From Rohdeia mirabilis (GTDB lineage: Bacteria; Planctomycetota; UBA1135; GCA-002686595): a stretch of 64,000 nt of DNA. Below are positions 34,063 through 42,799 of this stretch, piece by piece (the stretch's first letter is position 1; the number at the start of each line of letters is the position of its first letter). The notes under the pieces are model-generated. The model saw nothing but the letters and a program-made list of their open reading frames with translations, was not told where the DNA came from and searched no databases. Position numbers and translations under genes: made by a program. Location of the stretch: the NCBI GenBank assembly GCA_007750655.1, contig CP036290.1, positions 2,232,001 to 2,296,000 of the forward strand, in the 5' to 3' direction.

Positions 34063-36834
34063 ATGTCGAACACGAACGGAACGAACGGAGCGAACGGCCC
34101 CGCCACGCGCACCAGTCCCTGGGAGCTCGGCGTCGGACCGCCGCCCGAACGCTGGGACGACTGGACCGAGCTCGACGCGAACGCCTGGCCGAAGAAGGTC
34201 GAGCGGCACTACAGCCTGGTGCCGACGATCTGCTTCAACTGCGAATCGGCCTGCGGCCTGCTCGCGTACGTCGACAAGGAGACCGGCCGCACGCAGAAGT
34301 TCGAAGGCAACCCCGTGCACCCGGGCAGTCGCGGGCGGACCTGCGCCAAGGGCCCGGCCACGATCAACCAGGTCGAGGACACCGAGCGCATCCTGACGCC
34401 GCTGCGTCGCGTCGGTCCGCGCGGCAGCGGCCAGTTCGAACCGGTCACCTGGGACGAGGCGCTGGACGACATCGGCGGCCGCATCCGCAAGGCGTTCCTC
34501 GAGGAGCGTCAGGACGAGGTCGTCTACCACGTCGGTCGTCCGGGCGAGGACAACTTCGTCCTGCGCATGCTGCAGGCCTGGGGGATCGACGGCCACAACA
34601 GCCACACGAACGTGTGTTCGGCGTCGGCGCGCGTCGGCTACACGCTGTGGTTCCACGCCGACCGCCCGTCGCCCGACTACAGCGAGGCGAAGTTCGCGCT
34701 GCTCCTGTCCGCGCACCTCGAGACGGGCCACTACTTCAATCCCCACGCCCAGCGGATCATGTCCGCCAAGGAAGGGGGGATGCGCCTGGCGGTGATCGAC
34801 ACGCGCCTGTCGAACACGGCCAGCCACGCCGACCACTGGATCAGTTCCTGGCCGGGGACCGAGGCGGCGCTCCTGCTCGGGATCGCCCGCGAACTGCTCG
34901 AGCGCGACGCGAACGGCACGCTGCTCGACGGCAAGCCCGCGATCGACCGCGAGTACGTGCGGACCTGGACCAACTGGAAGCAGTACCTCGACGACACCGA
35001 TGCCGACGGCCCCGGCACCTTCGAGCGCTTCCTCGAGCTGACGCGCGCGATGTACGCGCGCTACACCGACGACTTCGTCGCCACCGAGTGCCGCATCCCG
35101 GCCGGAACGGTCACGGCGCTGGCCGACGAGATCCAGCGCGCCGGTTCCCGGTTCACGAGTCACCTGTGGCGCAACGCGGCGAGCGGGAACCTGGGCGGTT
35201 GGCAGATCGCGCGCAGCCTCGTGTTCCTGCACGTGCTCACCGGGTCGGTGGGGACGCCCGGCGGCGTGAACCCGAACGGCTGGGACAAGTTCGTGCCGAC
35301 GCCGTCGGAGAACCCGCCCAAGATCAGCCGCTGGAACGAGCGCCACTGGCCGCGCGAGTACCCGCTCGCGCACTACGAGATGAGCTTCATCCTGCCGCAC
35401 CTTCTGGAGCGCCAGGACTCGAGGATCGACGTCTACTTCACGCGCGTCTACAACCCGGTCTGGACCAATCCGGACGGGTGCACGTGGATCGAGATGCTCG
35501 AGGACGAGAACCGCATCGGCTGCCACGTGGCGCTGACGCCGATCTGGTCCGAGACCGCGCAGTGGGCCGACTACGTGCTGCCGATGGGCGTCGCGTCCGA
35601 ACGCCACGACGTGATGAGTCAGGAGACCCACGCGGGCAGTTGGATCGGCTTCCGCCAGCCGGTCAATCGCGTGATGGACGAGCGCAACGGCAAGCGCGTG
35701 AACCGCACGTACGACTCGAACCCCGGTCAGGTCTGGGAGGAGTCGGAGTTCTGGATCGACCTGACCTGGCGCATCGACCCGGACGGCTCTCTCGGGATCG
35801 CCAAGTGGTTCGAGAGTAAGCAGCGTCCCGGCCAGCCGGTGACGATGGACGAGTACTTCGGGGACGTGTTCTCGAACGTGCCCGGACTGGCCGAACGCGC
35901 GGCCGAGCACCAGTTGGACCCGCTCGGGTACATGCGCAAGTTCGGTGCGTTCGACGTGCCCTACGCGGGCCAGCGACGCTTCGCCGACGTGGTCGAGAAG
36001 GGCGGTTTCGAAGCCGAGGACGGCACGCGCCGCCGCGGCTTCGGCACGCCGACCGGGCGACTCGAGTTCTGGGTCCCCGACATGGAGGCCTGGGGTCACG
36101 AAGGCGCCGGCGTGCCCGGGTACATCCAGAGCCACGTGCACCACAGCCACCTGGACGAGCCCGCGGGCGACCGTGTGCTCCTGCCGACGTTCCGCCTGCC
36201 CACGCTGATCCACACGCGCTCGGGCAACGCGAAGTGGCTGCAGGAGATCAGCCACACGAACCCTCTGTGGGTGCATCCGAAGGACCTCGAACTGCTCGGG
36301 CTCACGGACGGCGGACTGGCGCGCGTCGCGACGCGCATCGGTCACTTCGTCGTGCGCGTGTGGGAGACCGAAGGCATCCACCCCGGCATCGTCGGCTGCT
36401 CGCACCACGTGGGCCGATGGCGCAAGTTCCAGGACGTCGGTGGCCAGAAGCGCGCCAGCTCGATGGTCGAGATCGTGCGCGACGGCACCACGTTCGGCTT
36501 CCGTCAGAAGGGCGGCGCCGGCCCGAGCTCGAGCCCCGATCCCGACAGCGAACGCGTGTGGTGGAACGAGGTCGGTGTGAACCAGAACCTCACCTTCTGC
36601 GTGCAACCCGACCCCGTCAGCGGCATGCAGTGCTGGCACCAGCTCGTGAACGTGAAACCGGCGCAGGCGAGCGATCGCTACGGCGACATCTTCGTGGACA
36701 CGGCCAAGAGCCGCGCGGTCTTCGAGGAGTGGCTCGAGCTGACGAAGCCCGCGCCCGGACCTGGTGGCCTGCGCCGGCCCCTGTGGATGAAGCGCCCGTT
36801 GACGCCGACGGACGAGACGTATCGGATGGAGTAG
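34063..36834 (+). CDS. Molybdopterin oxidoreductase, catalytic subunit (DMSO reductase/PSR-like family)
   Basis: 923 aa. The N-terminal 4Fe-4S motif is C57-x2-C60-x3-C64-x29-C94 (CFNCESAC...GRTCAKG). The likely molybdenum ligand is C185 in HTNVCSASARVGYT. Later come the pterin-binding segments typical of the family (LAVIDTRLSNTASHADHW, GSVGTPGGVNPNGWDKF) and a molydopterin dinucleotide-binding C-terminal domain (LIHTRSGNAKWLQEISHTNPLWVHPKDLELLG). There is no Tat or other signal peptide, so the enzyme should face the cytoplasm, unlike PsrA/PhsA but like the sulfite dehydrogenase SoeA. The substrate cannot be decided from sequence; polysulfide, thiosulfate, tetrathionate or sulfite chemistry are candidates. 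It pairs with the preceding Fe-S/NrfD subunit. Confidence 0.92.
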   Translation: MSNTNGTNGANGPATRTSPWELGVGPPPERWDDWTELDANAWPKKVERHYSLVPTICFNCESACGLLAYVDKETGRTQKFEGNPVHPGSRGRTCAKGPATINQVEDTERILTPLRRVGPRGSGQFEPVTWDEALDDIGGRIRKAFLEERQDEVVYHVGRPGEDNFVLRMLQAWGIDGHNSHTNVCSASARVGYTLWFHADRPSPDYSEAKFALLLSAHLETGHYFNPHAQRIMSAKEGGMRLAVIDTRLSNTASHADHWISSWPGTEAALLLGIARELLERDANGTLLDGKPAIDREYVRTWTNWKQYLDDTDADGPGTFERFLELTRAMYARYTDDFVATECRIPAGTVTALADEIQRAGSRFTSHLWRNAASGNLGGWQIARSLVFLHVLTGSVGTPGGVNPNGWDKFVPTPSENPPKISRWNERHWPREYPLAHYEMSFILPHLLERQDSRIDVYFTRVYNPVWTNPDGCTWIEMLEDENRIGCHVALTPIWSETAQWADYVLPMGVASERHDVMSQETHAGSWIGFRQPVNRVMDERNGKRVNRTYDSNPGQVWEESEFWIDLTWRIDPDGSLGIAKWFESKQRPGQPVTMDEYFGDVFSNVPGLAERAAEHQLDPLGYMRKFGAFDVPYAGQRRFADVVEKGGFEAEDGTRRRGFGTPTGRLEFWVPDMEAWGHEGAGVPGYIQSHVHHSHLDEPAGDRVLLPTFRLPTLIHTRSGNAKWLQEISHTNPLWVHPKDLELLGLTDGGLARVATRIGHFVVRVWETEGIHPGIVGCSHHVGRWRKFQDVGGQKRASSMVEIVRDGTTFGFRQKGGAGPSSSPDPDSERVWWNEVGVNQNLTFCVQPDPVSGMQCWHQLVNVKPAQASDRYGDIFVDTAKSRAVFEEWLELTKPAPGPGGLRRPLWMKRPLTPTDETYRME

Positions 36835-36868
36835 GGGCCGGACGGAGGAGATGCGTGGCGTTCGACGC

Positions 36869-38434
36869 TCAGTCGCCGCCCACCTCGTCCTCAGCTCCGG
36901 GCGGCTTCGCGACGCCCGTCCGCGGCCTCCCGACCAGGTACGGGTGGCCGTTCCACTGCGCCGGTTCGAGCGCGTACGTCTCGCCGATCGCGGCCTCGAT
37001 CGCCTGCATGTACGCAGTGAACGGCGGGTACTGCGCCGCGAGGTCCATCCACCCGCGGTCGATCACGATGGTCGTTCCACTCGCGCCGATCTCGGTTCCC
37101 AGCCGGGCGAAGCGGCGGGCGAAGCGCTCGGGCGGGGCACCACCGAGGATCGCGGGCGTCAGCGCCTCGGCCACTTCACTGTGCGTGAAACGTGGATCGC
37201 GGCCGTTGATCAGCTGCAGGTCGAGGTGGGCACCGACGAGGATGCCGCCCGCGGGCGCGAGCGCGCGAACGGCGTCGAAGCGCGCGTCGCCGATCGCTTC
37301 GTTCGCGAGCCGCGCGGGAGCGGTCAGGACGGCGTGCACACCGAACGCTCCGGCGGCGGCGATGCCCAGTGCCAGCGCAGCGACGCGCACTCGCTCGACC
37401 GGCACGAGGGCCGCGCCCCGCGGGTCGGGCCCGATCGCCGCGGCGCCCGCCAGGAGGAACACGACCGGCGACACGAAGTACCCGCCGCTGGTCGGAATGC
37501 CGTAGACGAGGAAGAAGGCGAGCCCCGGCAGCGCGGCCGCGAAGAAGGGGAGGAAGAGTCGGGCGGTGGGACGTCCGTCGCTCTCGCGCAGGCGCTGGAC
37601 GAGCGTGCGCAGCACCAGCGCGGCCGTCACCACGAGCGCGACGCCCCACGGGATCAGGAGCTCGTTCGAAAGGTGTGCGGTCGAGAAGCCCGTGAAGTAG
37701 TGCTCGACCAGGTAGCGCACGTTCCCGGTCGGTCCGGACTCGCCGCTCATCGTCGACAACGAGTTGATCCACCACCCGACGGCGGCGCCGGTGGCGAGCG
37801 CCGCTGCGGCGAGGACGGCGTTGCGCAGCGGAACCGTGAGTTCGCGGTCGCCGCGTCGTGCCGCGATCCACCACACCCCCGGCAGGAGCAGCAGGTTCGA
37901 CGAATGGCACGGCAGCGCGAGCGCGGCTGCGAGCGCGAGCAGAACGGCTCCGCGCACGTTCACCGTTCCGACGTGCCGAGTCGCGGCGACCAACAGGGCC
38001 GCGGCGCCGACCGCCTGCATCGCGTGGACCTCGACGCGCGTGGCCTGAGTCCACAGGCCCGCCGATGCGAAGAGGGCCGTGGTGGCGAGCACACAGCGCA
38101 CGACGCCGCCGACGTGGAGCGCCGCGCGCGCGAACAACGCGATGCACAGGCCGGCGGCACCGGCGGAGGTCCACAGGAGCGCTGAGAGCACGTGCCCGTC
38201 CAGGCCGCGAGCGACGAGGCGACCGAACGCGCCGTAGGCCACGTGGTAGTAGGAGAACAGCGAGTCCGTGTGCAGTGTGACGTCGCGCACCAGCCCGGGG
38301 CCGTCCTCGTCCAGCGCGGTCGTCGAGAACACGCGGTACGCGAGCGTGGCGGCGACGGCCAAGAGGCCCAGGCCGAGCGCGCGCGCCCGTCCACGGCGCT
38401 CCGACACGGCTGCGTTGACTGTTCCCTTCGACAC
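36869..38434 (-). CDS. Polytopic membrane protein, GT-C/DUF2723-like
   Basis: 521 aa with about ten or more transmembrane helices. The segment LWTQATRVEVHAMQAV after an early pair of helices resembles the WxQxxxxEVY motif of DUF2723 (TMEM260-like, GT-C fold) proteins, and a soluble C-terminal domain of about 130 residues follows the last helix, as in lipid-linked sugar transferases. I infer a membrane glycosyltransferase; donor and acceptor are unknown. The GTG at 38434 is chosen because a TAGCGT -10-like element lies just upstream and would exclude the GTG at 38446. It is the last gene of a minus-strand group of four and converges on the molybdoenzyme gene. Confidence 0.7.
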   Translation of the reverse strand: MSKGTVNAAVSERRGRARALGLGLLAVAATLAYRVFSTTALDEDGPGLVRDVTLHTDSLFSYYHVAYGAFGRLVARGLDGHVLSALLWTSAGAAGLCIALFARAALHVGGVVRCVLATTALFASAGLWTQATRVEVHAMQAVGAAALLVAATRHVGTVNVRGAVLLALAAALALPCHSSNLLLLPGVWWIAARRGDRELTVPLRNAVLAAAALATGAAVGWWINSLSTMSGESGPTGNVRYLVEHYFTGFSTAHLSNELLIPWGVALVVTAALVLRTLVQRLRESDGRPTARLFLPFFAAALPGLAFFLVYGIPTSGGYFVSPVVFLLAGAAAIGPDPRGAALVPVERVRVAALALGIAAAGAFGVHAVLTAPARLANEAIGDARFDAVRALAPAGGILVGAHLDLQLINGRDPRFTHSEVAEALTPAILGGAPPERFARRFARLGTEIGASGTTIVIDRGWMDLAAQYPPFTAYMQAIEAAIGETYALEPAQWNGHPYLVGRPRTGVAKPPGAEDEVGGD

Positions 38435-38444
38435 GATCGGACAC

Positions 38445-38450
38445 ACGCTA
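38445..38450 (-). promoter_or_regulatory. Candidate -10 element for the GT-C-like gene
   Basis: TAGCGT within GTGCTAGCGTGTG on the minus strand, ending ten bases before the GTG at 38434. It may be an internal promoter, since the phosphoesterase gene upstream ends only 35 bases away. Confidence 0.3.
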
Positions 38451-38469
38451 GCACGGCGTTCGCGCGGAC

Positions 38470-39153
38470 CTATTCGAAGCGCAGGAGGACGGCCTCTTTC
38501 GGGCACCGCAGTCGCAGCGGCAGGCTGTCGCCGCAGCCGCGCCCGACGATCAACGGACCGGCACTCGTCTCGAACCGGTCGCCGCACCAGCGCGAGAGCA
38601 GCACGCCGGGGAAGTGGCGCCCGGCGCGCGTGAACAGGATCGCCTGTCCGCCGTGCAGGTGCCCCGCGACCGCCGCGCGGAAGTGGCAGCCCGCCGGCAC
38701 TTCCGAGGGCGCGTGGGCCACGCACACCACGGTCTCGCGCGGCTGGGCGACGGGCAGGTCACGGGACCAGGCCAACGTCAGATCGCCGAGTCGCAGCGGT
38801 CCGTCCTCCAGCCAGGTGGCGCCGCCCGCGATGCAGGCCTCGCGCACCACCCGGCGGCGCGTGCCCCGCTCCACCGCGTGGTCGTGGTTGCCCGCGATGG
38901 CGCAGGTGGGGGCGACGCGCGCGAGCAGGCGCACCGTGCGCTCGAGCGTCGGGACGGCGTGGCGGTGGTCGACGAAGTCGCCGCCGAGCGCGATGGCGTC
39001 CGGGCGCGCGGCGCGGGCGACCCGCACGAGTTCGCGAGCGAGCGAACGCGTCCACGGCCAGCCGAGGTGCCAGTCGGACAGGAACAGCACGCCCATGCCG
39101 CGCGTGCCTTCGGTGCCGACGACAGGTTCGGTCCGCAGGTCGAGGCGCGTCAT
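38470..39153 (-). CDS. Calcineurin-like metallophosphoesterase
   Basis: 227-aa cytoplasmic protein with the full metallophosphoesterase motif set: LSDWHLG (D27, H29), ALGGDFVDH (D59), AGNHDH (N89, H90) and AGHLHGGQ (about 163-170). It resembles the YaeI/YkuE group, which acts on lipid or nucleotide phosphoesters, but has no N-terminal transmembrane helix. The substrate is unknown. The ATG at 39153 overlaps the stop of the upstream gene (ATGA), so it is translated with the membrane proteins encoded before it. Confidence 0.88.
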   Translation of the reverse strand: MTRLDLRTEPVVGTEGTRGMGVLFLSDWHLGWPWTRSLARELVRVARAARPDAIALGGDFVDHRHAVPTLERTVRLLARVAPTCAIAGNHDHAVERGTRRRVVREACIAGGATWLEDGPLRLGDLTLAWSRDLPVAQPRETVVCVAHAPSEVPAGCHFRAAVAGHLHGGQAILFTRAGRHFPGVLLSRWCGDRFETSAGPLIVGRGCGDSLPLRLRCPKEAVLLRFE

Positions 39154-39902
39154 CGCACGCCCGTCCTCGTCCTCGGGCGAACGGCGTCGTACCACAGGAC
39201 GACGGCCAGGCAGCCGGTGGCCCAACGGCGCGTGAACGTCGTCGGGCCACCGACCACCATGCGCACGGCGATCGCCATCACGGTCACGAATGCGTGGACG
39301 ACGCCGGCCCTTGCGACCCGCGCGTTCGAGTCGCGCAACGGGTGCTGCGAGCCCTCGAGCGCGAACGGGAACACGAAGACGAGGCGGGACTCGACCGCGT
39401 AGAAGCCGAGGACGAAGGCGACGAGGGCGAGCGCGGTGCTGGAGACCGGACCGCTCGCGAACGGGCCGAGCACGAGTCGGAGCGCGACCGCGAGCCCAGC
39501 CCCCGCGCCGACCGCGAGTCCGTACTTGACGAGACCGAGGCGTCCGAAACTCACGGCGCTCGACGCCGCCGGCACCGACCTGGCGTCGCTGGCCTCCGAG
39601 TTCACCGAGTTCACCGAGCGCTCCGACGCGACGCGCAGCGCGTCTGCCATCCAGCGTGCGCCGCCACCGAATCCACCGCGCGCCGCCGTGGGGATCGCGC
39701 TGGTCAGACCGCCCGAGTCGTGCTCCAAGAGCGCGTGCGCCGCGTTCCACAGGTCGCTCGCCGCCGGGAGGTGCGCGACGTCGACGCTGGACGTGCCCGC
39801 GTGCTGGACCGTCGTGGTCCCAGCGTGCGCCGCCATCCGCGCGCCCGCACGACGCCCCGTCGAGTTGGCCGCGACGCCGGTCGCCACGGGTTCAAGCGCC
39901 AT
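39150..39902 (-). CDS. Small membrane protein of unknown function
   Basis: 250 aa, unrecognised. The N-terminal 115 residues are low-complexity, Ala/Ser/Thr/Gly-rich and probably disordered. Four hydrophobic segments follow, at about 123-143 (LGLVKYGLAVGAGAGLAVALRL), 150-170 (STALALVAFVLGFYAVESRLVFVFPFA), 200-217 and 225-242. It overlaps the upstream gene by 11 bases and the phosphoesterase start by four, so it is a true member of this operon. No motif suggests an activity. Confidence 0.65.
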   Translation of the reverse strand: MALEPVATGVAANSTGRRAGARMAAHAGTTTVQHAGTSSVDVAHLPAASDLWNAAHALLEHDSGGLTSAIPTAARGGFGGGARWMADALRVASERSVNSVNSEASDARSVPAASSAVSFGRLGLVKYGLAVGAGAGLAVALRLVLGPFASGPVSSTALALVAFVLGFYAVESRLVFVFPFALEGSQHPLRDSNARVARAGVVHAFVTVMAIAVRMVVGGPTTFTRRWATGCLAVVLWYDAVRPRTRTGVR

Positions 39903-40464
39903 CGGACCGCGCCAGGCACCAGGACAGCCAGGCCAGGTACGCGATCGCGTTGCCGCCGACGAGTCCGCGGTGCAGCAGGGTCTCGTAGCTCGAACAGCGG
40001 CGGTGGAAGCGCACTTCGTCGAACACGATCGCGCCGGCCGTGTAGAGCGATACGGCCGAGGCGGCCAGGATCCACGGCCGCGGTGTGGACGCGACGCTGG
40101 CCACGGCCATGAACACGAAGAGCGGTGCGCCGCCCAGCACCAGCGCGAACGACTCGGCGCGTTGCTCGAGGGTCGGGACGATTCGATGGCCGGCGCGGTG
40201 GTACCGCCAGTCGAGCACGCCGCACACGCTCGCGATCGTGCCGAAGATCGCGATCAGCCACAGCTCGAGCGGCGCGTGCGTCGGCGACGCGAGCCAGTCG
40301 AGGCCGTGAGCGCGCGTGAACAGGACGAGCCCGATCCCGAACAGGATCCCCGGGCCCAGGACCGCGAGCAGGTTCGCCCGGCCGGCGACGTCGGTGGCGC
40401 TCGCGTGCTGGTCTCGGGCGCGCGCGATCCCCGTGCGCGCGTCGCTGGTCGTTCGGGCCTGCAT
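39892..40464 (-). CDS. Four-helix membrane protein of unknown function
   Basis: 190 aa, unrecognised, with four predicted transmembrane helices: LLAVLGPGILFGIGLVLFT, LWLIAIFGTIASVCGVLDW, FALVLGGAPLFVFMAVASVAS and ILAASAVSLYTAGAIVF. The loop after helix four contains EVRFHRRCSSYETLLHRGLVGG. The ATG at 40464 lies exactly seven bases after a TACCAT element, suggesting a leaderless transcript. It is the first gene of the four-gene minus-strand group and is divergent from the PhoX-like gene. Confidence 0.65.
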   Translation of the reverse strand: MQARTTSDARTGIARARDQHASATDVAGRANLLAVLGPGILFGIGLVLFTRAHGLDWLASPTHAPLELWLIAIFGTIASVCGVLDWRYHRAGHRIVPTLEQRAESFALVLGGAPLFVFMAVASVASTPRPWILAASAVSLYTAGAIVFDEVRFHRRCSSYETLLHRGLVGGNAIAYLAWLSWCLARSDGA

Positions 40465-40470
40465 GGGCGC

Positions 40471-40476
40471 ATGGTA
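40471..40476 (-). promoter_or_regulatory. -10-like element giving a possible leaderless transcript
   Basis: TACCAT on the minus strand, ending six bases before the ATG at 40464. Same spacing as at 7215 and 23167. Confidence 0.4.
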
Positions 40477-40627
40477 CGGGCTCGGGAGCGAGCGGTCCCG
40501 GCTCCGCGAGGTCCTCTTCCGGGTCCCACCGCATTGACGGGAGTTTGATCCGCGCGAACGTCCGCTCCCCACGCCTTCCGAGCGCACAATCGCGCGTGCA
40601 GCGCGACGTGCGCTCGCCCACCGAACC

Positions 40628-42499
40628 ATGAACACCACGCACGACCAGCGCGATCCGGCGCGTCCCGGACCGACCTTCACCGAACTCGTCGCCCGGCGCT
40701 ATCGCCGACGGGACGTGATGGCCGCGGCGCTCTTGGCCCTGCCCTTCGCGACGCGGCGCGCATCGGCCCGGAGCCTCGGACCGGCGCTCGACGTCGACCC
40801 CTTCCGGTTCGACGAAGTGCCCGCGTCGACCGCCGACACGTTCGCCGTTCCGAAGGGGCACCGCGCCCAGGTCGTCCTGCGCTGGGGCGATCCGATCGTC
40901 CCCGGCGCGCCCGCGTTCGACCACCGCCGTCAGTCCGCCGCGGCCCAGCGCGGACAGTTCGGCTTCGGGTGCGACTTCAACGCGTACTTCCCGCTCGCGG
41001 ACGAGGGCGAGGGCCTTCTGTGCACGAACCACGAGTACGTCACCGAGCGCGATCTCTTCGTCGAGCCCGCCCGCGACGCGGCCGAAGCCACCGAGCGTTT
41101 CCACATCGAACTCGAGGCCCACGGGCACACGATCGCCCACCTCGAGCGCGGCCCGGGCGGCGTCCTGAGGTTGCGTGCGGACTCGCGCTACAACCGCCGC
41201 ATCACCGGCTCGACGCCGCTTCGTTTCGACGGACCGGCGGTCGGTTCGCCGCTGCTCGTGACGAACGCGGACCAGAGCGGTGGACGGCCGCTCGGCACGC
41301 TCGCCAACTGCGGCGGGGGACGCACGCCGTGGGGCACGGTCCTCACCTGCGAGGAGAACTACGACGAGTACTTCGGCCGCGTCGAGGAGCTCGAGGATCC
41401 CGACCTGGTCGCACGCCTGGCGCGCGCGGGCATCACGCCCGGGAAGGAGGCCTACGGCTGGTACGCCCACGATCCGCGCTTCGACCTGACCGTCGAACCG
41501 AACGAGCCGAACCGCTTCGGCTGGGTGGTCGAGATCGATCCGTTCGATCCCGAGTCCGTGCCGGTCAAGCACACGGCACTGGGCCGGTTCGAGCACGAGG
41601 CAGCCGCGTGCGCGCTCGCCGACGACGGTCGCCTCGTCGTGTACATGGGCGACGACGATCGCTTCGAGTACCTCTACAAGTACGTCAGCGACGGCACTCA
41701 CGACCCGACCGATCGCGCGGCGAACCAGACGTTGCTGCAGCGCGGGACCCTGTACGTCGCTCGGCTGTCGGTCGACGGCACCGGCGAGTGGGTGCCGCTG
41801 GTCCCGAAGGGGCCGCTCGAGGGCTGGACCCAGGCCGACATCTGCGTCCACACCCGCGCGGCGGCGGACCTGGTCGGCGCGACGCCCATGGACCGGCCCG
41901 AGGGCGTCGAGGTCAGCCCGCTCTCCCACGCCGTCTACGTCTGTCTGACGAACAACCAGAAGCGTGCGGCCGGCGACGGCGCGGCCAATCCGCGGGCGCA
42001 GAACCGTCACGGCCAGGTGCTCGAGCTGCTCGAGGGCGGAGGCGATCTGGGAGCGACGCGCTTCGGCTGGTCGCTGTTGATGGTCTGCGGCGATCCGGCC
42101 GACGAGTCCGATCCGCACGTCTCCTACGGCGGCGCGCGCGATCCCGAGGGCACGGCCGTCTCGTGCCCGGACAACGTCGCGATCGACGAGCACGGCAACC
42201 TGTGGATCGCGACCGACGGCCAGCCGAAGACCCTGGGCGTGAACGACGCCGTCTACGCGGTCCCCACGGGCGGCGCGCGGCGCGGGCGGCCGACCCGGTT
42301 CGCGACGGGGCCGATCGGGTGCGAGCTGACCGGGCCGTGCCTGGCGGAAGAGGGCCACACGCTGTTCCTCTCCGTCCAGCACCCGGGCGGAGGCGGGGGG
42401 CTCGTCGAACCCACGAGCACCTGGCCCCACGACGACAGCGGGATCCCGCGGCCCAGCGTGGTGGCGATCACGCGCGTGGACGGGCGCCCGCTCGGCTGA
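40628..42499 (+). CDS. PhoX-like alkaline phosphatase (DUF839 family), probable Tat substrate
   Basis: 623 aa. Residues 20-50 look like a Tat signal: a twin-arginine stretch RYRRRDVMAAALLALPFATRRASA. The rest matches PhoX/DUF839 beta-propellers: GFGCDFNAYFPL, LLCTNHEYVTERDLF, LANCGGGRTPWGTVLTCEENYDEYF, EIDPFDPESVPVKHTALGRFEHEAAACALADDGRLVVYMGDD with the FEYLYKYVSDG segment, and CPDNVAIDEHGNLWIATDG near the C-terminus. PhoX enzymes are calcium/iron phosphomonoesterases of the periplasm used in phosphate scavenging. I see no clear pho box upstream. The GGDEF-EAL gene follows after 300 bases. Confidence 0.9.
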   Translation: MNTTHDQRDPARPGPTFTELVARRYRRRDVMAAALLALPFATRRASARSLGPALDVDPFRFDEVPASTADTFAVPKGHRAQVVLRWGDPIVPGAPAFDHRRQSAAAQRGQFGFGCDFNAYFPLADEGEGLLCTNHEYVTERDLFVEPARDAAEATERFHIELEAHGHTIAHLERGPGGVLRLRADSRYNRRITGSTPLRFDGPAVGSPLLVTNADQSGGRPLGTLANCGGGRTPWGTVLTCEENYDEYFGRVEELEDPDLVARLARAGITPGKEAYGWYAHDPRFDLTVEPNEPNRFGWVVEIDPFDPESVPVKHTALGRFEHEAAACALADDGRLVVYMGDDDRFEYLYKYVSDGTHDPTDRAANQTLLQRGTLYVARLSVDGTGEWVPLVPKGPLEGWTQADICVHTRAAADLVGATPMDRPEGVEVSPLSHAVYVCLTNNQKRAAGDGAANPRAQNRHGQVLELLEGGGDLGATRFGWSLLMVCGDPADESDPHVSYGGARDPEGTAVSCPDNVAIDEHGNLWIATDGQPKTLGVNDAVYAVPTGGARRGRPTRFATGPIGCELTGPCLAEEGHTLFLSVQHPGGGGGLVEPTSTWPHDDSGIPRPSVVAITRVDGRPLG

Positions 42500-42799
42500 T
42501 CCCGGCGGGCGCGCCCGGGTCCCGTGGCCGTTCGCGTGCGGGGCGTGGCGTTCGCGCGCTGGCGCCGCCGCGGGGCTCGACGAAATGGCCGGTCGGTGTT
42601 CATGGCGGGGGCACGGGCAGCCGAATCGATTGGAGGTCCGGGTCCCAGCCCGGCGAATCCCCATGCCCGAAGGCCACTTCATCGAGCGCGCTCCCATGCG
42701 GGGCGTGCGGCTCCCGTTCGCGTCCGGCTCCCGCTCGTCGGTCGCACTGGCTGCGTGCCCGTGCACCCTCGGTCGCGCGATCGGTGCGGGAGGTGGCGC
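42500..42799. other. 300-bp leader region upstream of the GGDEF-EAL gene with inverted repeats
   Basis: No convincing reading frame. A compact hairpin CCGGG-tcccag-CCCGG lies at 42638-42653, enclosed by GGGCA (42615-42619) pairing with TGCCC (42664-42668); catggcgggg at 42601 can compete by pairing with ccccatg at 42659. I could not match this to a known riboswitch, including c-di-GMP classes. It could be a structured leader or chance pairing in GC-rich DNA. Confidence 0.35.
42788..42793 (+). promoter_or_regulatory. Shine-Dalgarno sequence deciding the start of the GGDEF-EAL gene
   Basis: GGGAGG ends six bases before the GTG at 42800 and supports that start over upstream in-frame ATGs. Confidence 0.7.

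Noticed and set aside
42601..42670. Possible tRNA, SRP RNA, cobalamin or c-di-GMP riboswitch in the leader of the GGDEF-EAL gene
   Set aside because: None of the conserved cores of these RNAs could be found on either strand; only generic hairpins remain.
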